Source of the DNA: Alcaligenaceae bacterium | GTDB taxonomy: Bacteria > Pseudomonadota > Gammaproteobacteria > Burkholderiales > Burkholderiaceae_B | Assembly (NCBI GenBank): GCA_029263615.1 | Contig: JAJUFT010000025.1 | Location: 1 to 33,355 of the forward strand | DNA: 33,355 nucleotides | Direction of reading: 5' to 3' | Shown: positions 1 through 8,331 of the stretch, in pieces | Layout of the letters: the number at the start of each line of letters is the position of its first letter | Numbering within the stretch: position 1 is the stretch's first letter | Program-made: the position numbers and the translations under genes | Notes under the pieces: model-generated | The model's input: only the letters and a program-made list of their open reading frames with translations | What the model was told of the DNA's origin: nothing | Database searches by the model: none

Positions 1-22
1 ACAGCGCGCTGAGCTTCTTCAT
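1..22 (-). CDS. Start of a gene running off the left edge (likely exported solute-binding protein)
   Basis: Only the first seven codons are in the window, reading MKKLSAL on the minus strand. The start codon overlaps the stop of the upstream ABC ATPase in an ATGA arrangement, and an AAGGAG ribosome-binding site lies 7 nt before it, so translation is probably coupled. A lysine-rich start followed by hydrophobic residues fits the beginning of a signal peptide. Pot/Fbp-type ABC operons commonly place the periplasmic binding protein next to the ATPase, so that is the likely product. This is inference from context because almost no protein is visible; a permease is the main alternative. Confidence 0.5.
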
Positions 23-1149
23 GGCGATTCTCCTTGGACTGCGCTGGGTTGGGGGTGGAAGGCAAAGCTGTGTTGCACCGACCAGTGCAGGGTGCTGGCC
101 TGCCCTTCGGTCAGTGTGGGCGCGCGGTCGTCATTCATGGTCTTGACGATCACGCGGGTGCCGTCGGCCAGCTCAAAGTAATAGCGGATGAAGTCGCCCA
201 CATAGTGTTGAGCCACGAAGCGGGCATTCAGCACATTGGAGCCGACAGGCGGCGGTGTATCTACAGTGGATATATTAAGCTTTTCCGGCCGGACCGACAG
301 CACACAGGCACCGGACGCATCGCGGAAGTTGCCCTGAGCGGCACGCAATACGGTGCCATCGCTGAGGGTGACGCGCACCGTCTGGTCGGATTCCAGGTGG
401 CCGGAACCCCTGACCAGATTATTCTCGCCGATGAAGCCTGCCACGAAGGCGTTGGCAGGCTGTTCATACAGTTCGTCGGGCGACGCGTATTGCTGGACCA
501 CGCCATGGTTGAAGACGGCGATGCGGTCCGACATGGTCAGGGCCTCGGCCTGATCGTGCGTGACGTACACCATGGTGCAGCCCAGCTTGCGGTGCAGGCG
601 GGAAATTTCGAACTGCATCTGCTCGCGCAGCTTCTTGTCCAGAGCGCTCAGAGGTTCGTCCATGAGCACCAGCGCCGGTTCGAAGATCAGCGCCCGCGCG
701 AGGGCGATGCGCTGGCGCTGCCCCCCGGACAGTTGTGCCGGATGGCGGTCGCCGAAGTCTTCCAGTTCCACCAGTTTCAGGTATTGCGCCACGCGCTCGC
801 GTATTTCTGAACGGGGCATCTTGCGCACCCGTAAGGGGTAGGCAAGGTTTTCGGCCACCGTCATGTGCGGAAAGAGGGCATAGTTCTGGAACACCATGCC
901 GATGTTCCGCTCGTAGGGCGCGACGCGAGTGATCGACGCGCCGCCAATGCGGATGTCCCCGCTACTGACATGCTCGAAACCGGCCAGCATCATGAGCACC
1001 GTGGTCTTGCCCGAGCCGGATGGCCCGAGCAGGGTGACGAATTCACCGCGCCGCACATCCAGGTTGAAGTCCCGCACGACCAGCGTCTGGCGGTCGTACG
1101 TTTTCTTGACGTTTCTAAAGCTCAGGAAAACGTCGGAATCTTCTGTCAT
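19..1149 (-). CDS. ABC transporter ATPase, PotA/FbpC (spermidine/putrescine-iron) type
   Basis: Cytoplasmic ATPase that would energise an importer for polyamines, iron or a similar small solute. The 376-residue product has Walker A (GPSGSGKTT, about 42-50), a Q-loop (VFQNYALFPH), the signature LSGGQ (about 140-144), Walker B ending in DEP (D164-E165), an H-loop (VTHD), then a C-terminal extension of about 130 residues typical of the TOBE domain in PotA/FbpC/UgpC proteins. The start chosen is ATG 1149, because an in-frame extension to 1338 has no family character. No Shine-Dalgarno precedes it; TATTTC stands 6 nt upstream, a poor -10. It is followed by a translationally coupled gene leaving the window. 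The substrate cannot be read from the ATPase alone. It is divergent from the yhaO-like gene, with 163 bp between. Confidence 0.9.
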   Translation of the reverse strand: MTEDSDVFLSFRNVKKTYDRQTLVVRDFNLDVRRGEFVTLLGPSGSGKTTVLMMLAGFEHVSSGDIRIGGASITRVAPYERNIGMVFQNYALFPHMTVAENLAYPLRVRKMPRSEIRERVAQYLKLVELEDFGDRHPAQLSGGQRQRIALARALIFEPALVLMDEPLSALDKKLREQMQFEISRLHRKLGCTMVYVTHDQAEALTMSDRIAVFNHGVVQQYASPDELYEQPANAFVAGFIGENNLVRGSGHLESDQTVRVTLSDGTVLRAAQGNFRDASGACVLSVRPEKLNISTVDTPPPVGSNVLNARFVAQHYVGDFIRYYFELADGTRVIVKTMNDDRAPTLTEGQASTLHWSVQHSFAFHPQPSAVQGESP

Positions 1150-1312
1150 GTGAATGAAATAGGGGGTTGCTTTGCCTGCATTGTGCCCTCTTAACCCCGT
1201 TTGCGCACAATCCGGGTATTCCCCCTGAAGCCCGTTCCGTTTTGTCTTATCCTTCACCTTCGCCCCGAAAGGGTGTCGGAGTTTGCCCCCGCGGGCACTT
1301 TCGGAGTTCAAG

Positions 1313-2554
1313 ATGCGTTTCATCCATGCTGCAGACATTCACCTCGACAGCCCGCTGCGCGGCCTGGGAAGCTACGAGGACATGCCTGTCGACATTGTTC
1401 GCGGGGCCACGCGCGCCGCCTTCACTCGGTTGGTGGATGAAGCGCTGTCGCTGGAAGTGGATTTCATGGTGATTGCCGGGGATCTCTATGACGGCGACTG
1501 GAAGGACCACAATACCGGGCTGTACTTTGCGCGCCAGATGGGCCGGCTCCGGGCGGCCGGCATCCCGGTGTATCTGCTGCACGGGAATCATGACGCGGAA
1601 AGCGTCATGACGAAGCGCCTCGACCTGCCTGACAATGTGCATGTCTTTCCCGCTCGGGCACCCGCCACCTTCCGTCTGGATGCGCACCGGGTGGCCCTGC
1701 ACGGGCGCAGCTTTCCGGAAGCGGCCGTGACCGACAACATCGCCGCGGCGTATCCCGCCCCGGTGCCGGGGTACTTCAATATCGGCGTGTTGCACACGGC
1801 ACTGGAAGGCAATGCCCGCCATGCCAACTACGCGCCCTGCAGCCTGGAGCAGCTGCATGCCAGCGGCTACCAGTATTGGGCCCTGGGCCATGTCCACGAA
1901 TACCGGGTGTTTCCCGGGCCGGTGCCGGTGGTCTTCCCGGGCAACCTGCAGGGGCGCCACATCCGCGAGCCGGGTGCTCGGGGCGCCGTGCTGGTCAGCG
2001 CGGGAGACGACCAGATCGCTTCCGTCGAGCGTCTCGAGGTGGACGTGCTGCGCTGGCATGAATTGCGGTTCGATGTTTCCCCGCATGAAACGCGGGGGGA
2101 GCTGCTGGCGGCCATCGGTCGGGGCCTGGAAGACGTCCTCCGACAGCAGCCTGACAACAAGCCCTGTGTACTGCGCGTCGTCCTGGAAGGGGAGTCGCCC
2201 CTGTACGGCGAGCTCCAGGCGGGTCGCGCGCAATTGCGCGCCGATGTGGTGGCGCGCATGGCGGGCGTGAGCGACGGCCAGCTGTGGCTGGAGAAACTGC
2301 GGCTCGATATCCGGCCGCCGGGCCGAAAGGCGTCGGGCGCCGTGTCCGATGATGTGGCCGCCCTGCTCGCCGCGGCGGTGCACGATCCGGCTTTCCACGA
2401 GAGCTTTCTCGAAAGTCTTCAGGGGCTGAGCGAGCGGGCCAGTTTCGCGCTGGCAGACGAACCTGTCTTCAAGGCGCTGCGCGAAAGGCAGGTCGAGGGC
2501 ATTCTGCAGGAGGCGGCCGCCGCTGTCCTGGATCGTCTGGGAAGGGAGGGCTGA
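1313..2554 (+). CDS. SbcD/YhaO-like metallophosphoesterase, putative DNA exonuclease subunit
   Basis: A 413-residue calcineurin-like phosphoesterase of the SbcD/Mre11 superfamily. The metal-binding motifs are visible in order: DIH in AADIHLDSP (residues 8-10), GDLYDGDW, GNHDAES and GHVHEY. A C-terminal region of about 170 residues would form the capping/partner-binding part. Family knowledge predicts a manganese-dependent nuclease acting on DNA ends with an SMC-like ATPase, and the very next gene encodes such an ATPase one base downstream. The pair resembles Bacillus YhaO/YhaN more than E. coli SbcDC, since the partner has YhaN-type ends. ATG 1313 is chosen because the family fold starts there (MRFIHAADIH) and GGAG lies at 1303-1306. 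DNA-repair function is inferred; the physiological role of YhaO/YhaN-type pairs in proteobacteria is poorly defined. Confidence 0.88.
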   Translation: MRFIHAADIHLDSPLRGLGSYEDMPVDIVRGATRAAFTRLVDEALSLEVDFMVIAGDLYDGDWKDHNTGLYFARQMGRLRAAGIPVYLLHGNHDAESVMTKRLDLPDNVHVFPARAPATFRLDAHRVALHGRSFPEAAVTDNIAAAYPAPVPGYFNIGVLHTALEGNARHANYAPCSLEQLHASGYQYWALGHVHEYRVFPGPVPVVFPGNLQGRHIREPGARGAVLVSAGDDQIASVERLEVDVLRWHELRFDVSPHETRGELLAAIGRGLEDVLRQQPDNKPCVLRVVLEGESPLYGELQAGRAQLRADVVARMAGVSDGQLWLEKLRLDIRPPGRKASGAVSDDVAALLAAAVHDPAFHESFLESLQGLSERASFALADEPVFKALRERQVEGILQEAAAAVLDRLGREG

Positions 2555-2555
2555 C

Positions 2556-5500
2556 ATGCGCTTCGAAACATTCGAACTGGCGCGCTACGGTCACTTTTCG
2601 GATCATCGTCTGGTCTTTCCCCATCAGGAAACCGATTTCCATCTGGTCTTTGGTCGCAACGAGGCCGGCAAGTCCACTCTGCGTCAGGCCTTCCACGATC
2701 TGCTCTTCGGCATCCCCATGCGGACGCCCATGGCCTTTCTTCACCCCGGGCCTGATCTCGCACTGAACGCAGTGCTGTCGGGCGAAGCCGGCTCATTGGC
2801 CATGGGGCGACGGCGCAAGACCCGGGGCGGGCTGGTCGACACGGCGGGAGAGCCCCTGGCGGCCGAGGTCCTGGAACGCTGGCTGGGCGATGTCACGCCC
2901 GCCTTCCATGAGCGCATGTTCGGTCTGGATCATCGCCGCCTGGAGGAGGGCAGTCGCGCCATGCTGCAGGCGGGGGACGACGTCGATTCCGTGCTGTTCC
3001 AGGCGGCGGCCGGGGTGGCCACACTCAACCGGGTACTGGCTTCTCTGCGGGAAGAGGCCGACCGACTGTGGGCACCCCGCGCCAGCCGCAACCGGGCCTG
3101 GTACGAGGCGGCCGAGCGCTTCAAGGAAGCCGACAAGACCCTGAAGGCTGCCACGGTGCGGCCCACGGCCTGGAGCGCAGTGCAGGGCGAAAGCCGGCGT
3201 ATGGACAAGGCCTTCCTTGAGGCACGCGACCGGTGTGCCCAGCTGCAGGCGCGCATTGGCGAGCTCGAGCGCATGCGGCGCGTGGCACCGTTGCTGACCC
3301 AGATTCGCGACCTGGAAGCGCGGCTTCAGGCGCTCGATGCGGGGGAGCAATCCCCCCTGCTGCAATTCGAGGCAGACTTGCTGGCGCTGGAGGAAATGCG
3401 TGTGCGCGTTTCCGGGCATGCGGCGGACCTCACCCGGAACGAGGCGCGGGCCCGCCTGCTTCAGGAAGAATTGGCGCAGGTCTGGCGCCAGTTGGGCCGG
3501 CCGGTCAAGGAAGGCTTTTCGCTTCCGGAGCAAGACGCATTCGTCGCGTCCCTGCCGCCTGAGCCCTTGCGCAGCGAAATTCGCCAGTGCCTGGAGGAAG
3601 GCAAGGAGCTGCGTCGGCGCCGCGAGGCGGCCGATGAAGCCCTACAGGCCCGCATTGTGGAAATCCAGGAACTTCGCAACCGCATTGCTTCACTGCCCAC
3701 GCAGACCGTGAGCACGGCCTTGCGTCACGCTCTCAAGTCAGCCACGGCGGCCGGCGACCTGGAAGCCACCCTGCAGGGGCTGGAAAACCGGGTCCGTCAG
3801 GAAGGGGCGGCGCTTGAGCAGCGTCTGGCCGCCTTGCGTCAGCCCGGGCTTTCCATCGATCTCACCGATCCGGAGGCCATGCTGGCCTGGCTCGAGGCCA
3901 TGCAGCCGTTTCCGGCTGCGTCCCTCTCCGAATTCGTGCAGAGGCGGCAGAATCTGGCCGCCGAACGCGAGGCGGCGGCCAAGCGGGTGGCGGAAGCGAC
4001 ACGGGAGCAGCAGGCCGCCGAGCTGCGCCTGGAACAGTTCCGACGGGCCCACGACACAGTGTCTCGCGAAGAGGTGCTGGCCGCGCGACGCGAGCGCGAC
4101 GCTCTGTGGGAAGCGCTGGCCTCCGGAACCCGCAGCCTGACCGAGCACGCTGCGCAGTTTGCCACATTGATGCGGGCGGCTGATGGCTTGGCCGACCGCC
4201 ATCTGAATGCCGTGGGCGATGCCGCGCGCCAGCAGGCGCTGGAACATGAATGCGAGCGTGCCGCCCTGACGGTACAGGGGCTGCAACAGCATCATGATCA
4301 GCTGGCTGGGAACCTGGCCGACTTCGATGCACGGTGGTACGAGGAATGCCGGCGCCGCGGTCTTCCTGCCTTGTCGCCGACCGCCCTGCAGGGCTGGTTG
4401 CCGGGTCGTGAAGCCGCCTTGCAGAGCGGTCTGCGGGCGGCGATGACCCGCGAAGAACTCGTAGCGGGCCGCCGGCGCATGGGCGGCCTGCATGGGGAAC
4501 TGCTGGCGGCGCTGAAAGCTGAAATGGGTGGCACAGACGCCGCACTCGAGCCAATGAGCGTTTCCCGACTCTGTGATCATGCCCGCTCGCTGCTGGAAAG
4601 GGCCGAGGAAACGCGCGCCAGGCGTGAAGCCCTGACCGCGCAGCGGGAACGCCTGGAGGCCCTGCTGCCCGCCCTGGAAAGCGAATGCCGGCGCAGTGAG
4701 GAAGCCGTCCGGCAGTGCCGTCAGCGCCGCGAGGGGGCGCTGGACCGTGCCGGGCTCCCGGCCGAAGCGGATGACGCCTACGTGGAATCGGCGCTGGGCC
4801 TGTTCGGGGAAGCCGATCAGCGACTTCAACAATTGCGCATGCTCGCGGCCGAGCGGGCCCGCCTTCAGGAAGAAGTCCGTCTTTTTCTGTCGGATGTCGG
4901 CGCCCTGGCGGCGCGGCTGGGCCAGGCGGTGGCGGCCGAAAACGCACCGGATTTCGTGAGACGCTGTCTGGCCGAGCTGGCCCCCTTGCGGGCCGCTCAA
5001 CAGGCTGGCGAGCAGGCGCACCAGCAGTGGGTGGCCCTGAACGCGCAGTTGCTGGAGGCGGGCGAAGGGCACGACCGGGGACAGCTGGAAGCCGCCTTGG
5101 CCGACGTCGATCTTTCCGTGCTGGCGGCCGACATCCAGTCCCTTCAGCTGGAACTGGAAGAGGCGGGACATGAACGCGACCGGCTGGCGGTCGAACGCCA
5201 GAATGCGTTCAATGCGCTGCAGGCGATTTCCGGCAGCGACGAGGCCGCCCAGGCGGAGGCCCGGCGCCAGGAAGCCCTGGCCGATATGGCAGAAGTGGCC
5301 GAGCAGTTTGTCCGGGTGCACGCCCAGGCCTGTCTGTTGGAACACATTGCCGAACAGTATCGCGAGCGCAGCCAGGGGCCATTGCTGGCACGGGCGGGTG
5401 AACTGTTCGGCCGCCTGACACTGGGTGGCTGGTCGGGCCTGGTCGTGGACGGAGAAGCGGCCACCTTGCTGGCCCGCCGGGCCGATGGCCGGTTGGTGCC

Positions 5501-5771
5501 GCTGGAAGGGCTCAGTGACGGCACGCGCGACCAGCTCTACCTGTCCTTGCGGCTGGCGGCGCTGAGCCTGTACCTGGACAGCGCGCGACCCATGCCTTTC
5601 ATTGCCGACGATCTCTTCATCAATTATGACGATGCCCGCACCCTCGCCGGCCTGCGTGAACTGTGCGAGGTCTCGCGCCGGACACAGGTTATCTTCCTGA
5701 CACACCACGCCCATATGGTGGAGCTGGCGCGCGACCATCTGGCTGGGCAGATTCAGGTGGTCGAGCTGTAG
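2556..5771 (+). CDS. YhaN/SbcC-like AAA ATPase with long coiled coil
   Basis: A 1071-residue SMC/Rad50-like ATPase, the likely partner of the upstream phosphoesterase. The N-terminal half-site carries Walker A GRNEAGKST (33-41). The middle, roughly 170-930, is rich in Glu, Arg, Leu, Ala and Gln and is predicted coiled coil. The C-terminal half-site has a signature-like LSDGTRDQLYLSLRLAAL (from about 986), Walker B PFIADDLF (about 1014-1021) and an H-loop THH (about 1049-1051). No CxxC zinc hook of the Rad50/SbcC kind was seen at the coil apex, which favours a YhaN assignment. The gene starts one base after the stop of its partner behind a GGGAGGG ribosome-binding site, so the two are one operon. 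A role in DNA-end processing or recombination repair is inferred. Confidence 0.88.
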   Translation: MRFETFELARYGHFSDHRLVFPHQETDFHLVFGRNEAGKSTLRQAFHDLLFGIPMRTPMAFLHPGPDLALNAVLSGEAGSLAMGRRRKTRGGLVDTAGEPLAAEVLERWLGDVTPAFHERMFGLDHRRLEEGSRAMLQAGDDVDSVLFQAAAGVATLNRVLASLREEADRLWAPRASRNRAWYEAAERFKEADKTLKAATVRPTAWSAVQGESRRMDKAFLEARDRCAQLQARIGELERMRRVAPLLTQIRDLEARLQALDAGEQSPLLQFEADLLALEEMRVRVSGHAADLTRNEARARLLQEELAQVWRQLGRPVKEGFSLPEQDAFVASLPPEPLRSEIRQCLEEGKELRRRREAADEALQARIVEIQELRNRIASLPTQTVSTALRHALKSATAAGDLEATLQGLENRVRQEGAALEQRLAALRQPGLSIDLTDPEAMLAWLEAMQPFPAASLSEFVQRRQNLAAEREAAAKRVAEATREQQAAELRLEQFRRAHDTVSREEVLAARRERDALWEALASGTRSLTEHAAQFATLMRAADGLADRHLNAVGDAARQQALEHECERAALTVQGLQQHHDQLAGNLADFDARWYEECRRRGLPALSPTALQGWLPGREAALQSGLRAAMTREELVAGRRRMGGLHGELLAALKAEMGGTDAALEPMSVSRLCDHARSLLERAEETRARREALTAQRERLEALLPALESECRRSEEAVRQCRQRREGALDRAGLPAEADDAYVESALGLFGEADQRLQQLRMLAAERARLQEEVRLFLSDVGALAARLGQAVAAENAPDFVRRCLAELAPLRAAQQAGEQAHQQWVALNAQLLEAGEGHDRGQLEAALADVDLSVLAADIQSLQLELEEAGHERDRLAVERQNAFNALQAISGSDEAAQAEARRQEALADMAEVAEQFVRVHAQACLLEHIAEQYRERSQGPLLARAGELFGRLTLGGWSGLVVDGEAATLLARRADGRLVPLEGLSDGTRDQLYLSLRLAALSLYLDSARPMPFIADDLFINYDDARTLAGLRELCEVSRRTQVIFLTHHAHMVELARDHLAGQIQVVEL

Positions 5772-5782
5772 GTCGCCGTGGC

Positions 5783-5788
5783 TATACT
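5783..5788 (+). promoter_or_regulatory. Candidate -10 element for the CxxC peroxidase-family gene
   Basis: TATACT matches the sigma-70 -10 consensus at five of six positions and lies 37 nt before the GTG start of the next gene, just after the yhaN-like stop. No convincing -35 is visible, so the gene may have its own weak promoter besides read-through from the repair operon. Confidence 0.35.
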
Positions 5789-5825
5789 GATCGTCCGAGA
5801 CAAAAAACCAAAAGGAGACCAGCTC

Positions 5826-6407
5826 GTGCCTCAACCCGACCACATCTGTGCCTACCCGGTACCCGACCCCGCCACGCTCGATGACGACCTGCAGGTGGTC
5901 TTCCAGAAGTGCATCGACAAGCTCGGCCTGGTGCCCAATGTGCTGTCCACGTACAGCATGCGGCCCCAGCGCTTGCGGAACTTCCTCACCCTGTACAACG
6001 AGATCATGTTCTCGGAGTCGGGTCTGAGCAAGCTCGAGCGTGAAATGGTGGCCGTGGTCGTGTCCAGCGCCAACCGCTGCTATTACTGCCTGGTGGCGCA
6101 TGGCCAGGCGGTGCGCGCGCTGTCGGGGGACCCCCAGCTGGGCGAGATGATGGCCATGAATTACCGGGTCGCCCCGCTGGATGCCCGGCAGCGGGCCATG
6201 CTGGATTTTGCCTGGAAACTCACCACCACACCCTTCGACGTGGGCGAGGCCGATCGGCAGGCGCTGCACGACGTCGGCCTGAGCGCCGAGGATGTCTTCG
6301 ATCTGTCGGAGACCGTGGCGTTCTACAACTTCTCGAACCGCATGGCCACGGCGCTGGACATGATGCCGAACCCCGAATATCACGCCATGGATCGCGCGCC
6401 CGAATAG
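5826..6407 (+). CDS. Carboxymuconolactone-decarboxylase/AhpD-like peroxidase-related protein
   Basis: A 193-residue all-helical protein of the AhpD/CMD superfamily, similar to the 'uncharacterized peroxidase-related enzyme' group. The diagnostic redox centre is RCYYCLVAH: Cys85 and Cys88 with His92 three residues on, as in AhpD-type disulfide reductases. It also has the flanking helices LSKLEREMVAVVVSSAN and LDARQRAMLDFAWKLT. GTG 5826 is taken as the start because AGGAGA at 5813-5818 is 7 nt upstream; an in-frame GTG at 5778 lacks such a site. The expected activity is peroxide or organic-hydroperoxide reduction using the CxxC pair, with substrate unknown. The gene lies 54 nt after the yhaN-like gene and converges on the AEC carrier gene. 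Confidence 0.85.
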   Translation: MPQPDHICAYPVPDPATLDDDLQVVFQKCIDKLGLVPNVLSTYSMRPQRLRNFLTLYNEIMFSESGLSKLEREMVAVVVSSANRCYYCLVAHGQAVRALSGDPQLGEMMAMNYRVAPLDARQRAMLDFAWKLTTTPFDVGEADRQALHDVGLSAEDVFDLSETVAFYNFSNRMATALDMMPNPEYHAMDRAPE

Positions 6408-6432
6408 TCGGGCGTGGCGCCATTACCGGCGT

Positions 6433-7368
6433 CTACGTGATCAGTGCAATGGTGGCGCTGATGGTGATGAACGATGCCACGGTGCAAAGCAGCAGGGCGG
6501 CCGAGCACTGGTCTTCCAGGCCGTAGCGCACACCCAGAATGGGGAAGATGCTCAACATGGGCGCCGCGGCGAACAGGATGCCGGCCTGACGCATTTCCGG
6601 GCTCAGGCCCGGCAGCATGAGGAAGATGAGGGCGGTCAGTGCAGGGTGCAGAATCAGCTTGACGGCCGAAATCAGGCTGGCATCGGCCAACATGCCCTTG
6701 GGACGCAGCCCGTACAGGTTGCCCCCCACCGCGAACAGGGCCACGGGTGCGGCCGTCGTGGCCAGCATGTCCACCACCTGCAGCGGGACACCGCCCAGCG
6801 GAATCTGGAAGGCCGACAGAAACAGACCGATCGCGATCGCGATCAGCAGCGGGCTGCGGACCAGTCCCTTCAGGGTGGCTGTCAGCCGCTTGCGCCACCT
6901 CACTTCGCCTTGTGTGGCACCCGCATCGGCCAACGCCATCGCCAGCGGGATCATCAGGGTCGTTTCCACCAGAATGGTCATGGCCACGCCACGCGCCGCC
7001 GGCTCGGTGCCCAGCACCATCGCACAGATGGAGGCGCCCATGAAACCCGTATTGGCCGAGGACATGCCCAGCCCCGCCATGCTGCTCCCGCTCAGGCCTG
7101 CCCCACGCAACCGTCGGTAGAAGACCATCCCCCCGGCAAAAAGCAGCAGCGAGGCCAGGCCGTACCCGAGCAGGAAGCTGCCGTCCAGCGATGCCGCCAG
7201 AGGCTTGTTGGCCATGCCCCGGATGATCATGGCGGGCAGGGCAATGGTGATGATGAACTTGCCCATGCCGCGTGTGGCTTCCTGGCTGACGAGCCGGGTG
7301 GTGACACACACATAGCCTAGGCCGATGAGGATGAAAACCGGGGCGGTGAGAGAGAGGATGTCGAGCAC
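6433..7368 (-). CDS. AEC-family transporter (auxin efflux carrier / malonate-malate permease type)
   Basis: A 311-residue inner-membrane protein with about ten hydrophobic segments and the AEC fold, starting MLDILSLTAPVFILIGLGY. The conserved half-helix features include FIITIALPAMIIRGMA near residues 40-55 and SSANTGFMGASICAMVLG near 100. Members export or exchange small carboxylates such as malate and malonate; the substrate here is unknown. The start is GTG 7368, supported by the family N-terminus. There is no Shine-Dalgarno, but TACAAT ends exactly 6 nt before the GTG, suggesting a leaderless transcript. The gene diverges from the four-gene ABC importer across an AT-rich spacer that contains two inverted repeats. 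Confidence 0.88.
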   Translation of the reverse strand: MLDILSLTAPVFILIGLGYVCVTTRLVSQEATRGMGKFIITIALPAMIIRGMANKPLAASLDGSFLLGYGLASLLLFAGGMVFYRRLRGAGLSGSSMAGLGMSSANTGFMGASICAMVLGTEPAARGVAMTILVETTLMIPLAMALADAGATQGEVRWRKRLTATLKGLVRSPLLIAIAIGLFLSAFQIPLGGVPLQVVDMLATTAAPVALFAVGGNLYGLRPKGMLADASLISAVKLILHPALTALIFLMLPGLSPEMRQAGILFAAAPMLSIFPILGVRYGLEDQCSAALLLCTVASFITISATIALIT

Positions 7369-7386
7369 GGCAGAATTGTACTGCCG
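7368..7386. repeat. Inverted repeat over the AEC start and -10 element
   Basis: CGGCAG at 7368-7373 and CTGCCG at 7381-7386 form a perfect 6-bp inverted repeat with a 7-nt centre that contains the -10 hexamer of the AEC gene. A protein bound here would block that promoter, so it is a candidate operator; the regulator is unknown. Confidence 0.35.
7375..7380 (-). promoter_or_regulatory. -10 element of the AEC carrier gene, leaderless layout
   Basis: On the minus strand TACAAT is followed by exactly six bases and then the GTG start codon, placing the expected first transcribed base on the G of GTG. No Shine-Dalgarno is present. No clear -35 hexamer is visible. Confidence 0.45.
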
Positions 7387-7404
7387 CGCTATCTCGGCGA
7401 ATTC

Positions 7405-7427
7405 GCTTATTTCCGTAAGAAATAAGC
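7405..7427. promoter_or_regulatory. Palindromic operator candidate in the AEC/ABC divergent region
   Basis: GCTTATTTC at 7405-7413 and GAAATAAGC at 7419-7427 are perfect 9-bp inverted arms separated by CGTAA. It lies in the AT-rich spacer between the divergent AEC and ABC genes, upstream of both. It lacks a following T-run towards either gene, so a protein-binding site is more likely than a terminator. Confidence 0.45.
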
Positions 7428-7545
7428 TAAGAGAAAATTAATGTTTTTAAGAATAAACTGTGAGGAATAAAGTGTCGGCTAGACCGCCACTCAAATCCAT
7501 GTGACCGCTGTGCTGTCCCGCAGGCAGTGGCCAGACCGACACGAC

Positions 7546-8331
7546 ATGAAATTTTCCTTCCAGAACGTGCAGAAATCCTTCGGCGACCTTCAGGTCATCG
7601 AGGGATTCGACCGCCGCATTGACGACGGAGAACTGGTGGCCCTGGTGGGGCCGTCCGGCTGCGGTAAATCCACGCTGCTGCATATGGCAGCGGGGCTGGA
7701 AAAACCGAGCGCGGGCAGTGTGCTGGCCGATGGCCGTCCGATTCGCGGGCCACATCCCGAGCGAACCCTGATGTTCCAGGAAAATGCGCTGTATCCGTGG
7801 CTGACCCTTGAACAGAACGTGGCGCTGGCGCTGGAATTCCAGCGAGTGGAAAAACGCAAGGCGCTGGCCGCCGCACGCGAATGGCTGGCCAAGGTGCAGC
7901 TCTCGGGCTTCGAGCAGTATTTTCCCAGCCAGGTGTCTGGTGGCATGCGCCAGCGCGCCGCCCTGGCCCGTGCCTTCGTCTCGCACCCAAAGGCGCTCTT
8001 GTTGGACGAGCCCTTCGGCGCTCTGGATGCCCTGACCCGCATGACGCTGCAGGATGCGCTGCGCACCCTGATCCGCGAGGCGGGCCCCACCGTTCTGCTG
8101 GTGACGCACGATGTGGACGAGGCCCTGTTTCTGGCCGACCGCATCCTGGTATTCAGCCCCCGGCCGGCCAAGGTGCTCAAGGAGTTCAACCTGGCCCACC
8201 ACGAAAAAACGCACGATCTGTCGGAATTCGCGCCCATGCGACGCGAAATTCTCGAGTTGCTGGGCATCGAAGCCCAGACGACTCACGCATTGAATTCTGT
8301 ACCCAACCATCCCGTCGAGGAAGCCGCATGA
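7546..8331 (+). CDS. ABC transporter ATPase, nitrate/sulfonate/taurine type
   Basis: A 261-residue ATPase of the TauB/SsuB/NrtD group that powers import of sulfonate-, nitrate- or pyrimidine-precursor-like substrates. Visible motifs are Walker A GPSGCGKST, Q-loop MFQENALYPWLT, signature SGGMRQRAALARAF, Walker B LLLDEPFGALD and H-loop VTHDVDEA. The SGGMRQR form and the FGALD D-loop are characteristic of this subfamily. The start is set at ATG 7546, where the conserved fold begins (MKFSFQNVQKSF). GTG 7501 in the same frame is an alternative that adds 15 residues; neither has a strong ribosome-binding site. The stop overlaps the start of the solute-binding gene (ATGA), so the operon is translationally coupled. 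Confidence 0.88.
   Translation: MKFSFQNVQKSFGDLQVIEGFDRRIDDGELVALVGPSGCGKSTLLHMAAGLEKPSAGSVLADGRPIRGPHPERTLMFQENALYPWLTLEQNVALALEFQRVEKRKALAAAREWLAKVQLSGFEQYFPSQVSGGMRQRAALARAFVSHPKALLLDEPFGALDALTRMTLQDALRTLIREAGPTVLLVTHDVDEALFLADRILVFSPRPAKVLKEFNLAHHEKTHDLSEFAPMRREILELLGIEAQTTHALNSVPNHPVEEAA

Noticed and set aside
3738-6383. An 881-codon open frame on the minus strand opposite the yhaN-like gene and the CxxC gene.
   Set aside because: Long antisense frames are expected in GC-rich codon-biased DNA; its product has no recognisable fold, while the plus strand encodes clear family motifs.
6397-6414. Hairpin CGCCCGA-ATAG-TCGGGCG at the end of the CxxC gene as an intrinsic terminator.
   Set aside because: The stem is only 7 bp and has no T-run on either strand, so it was not called.
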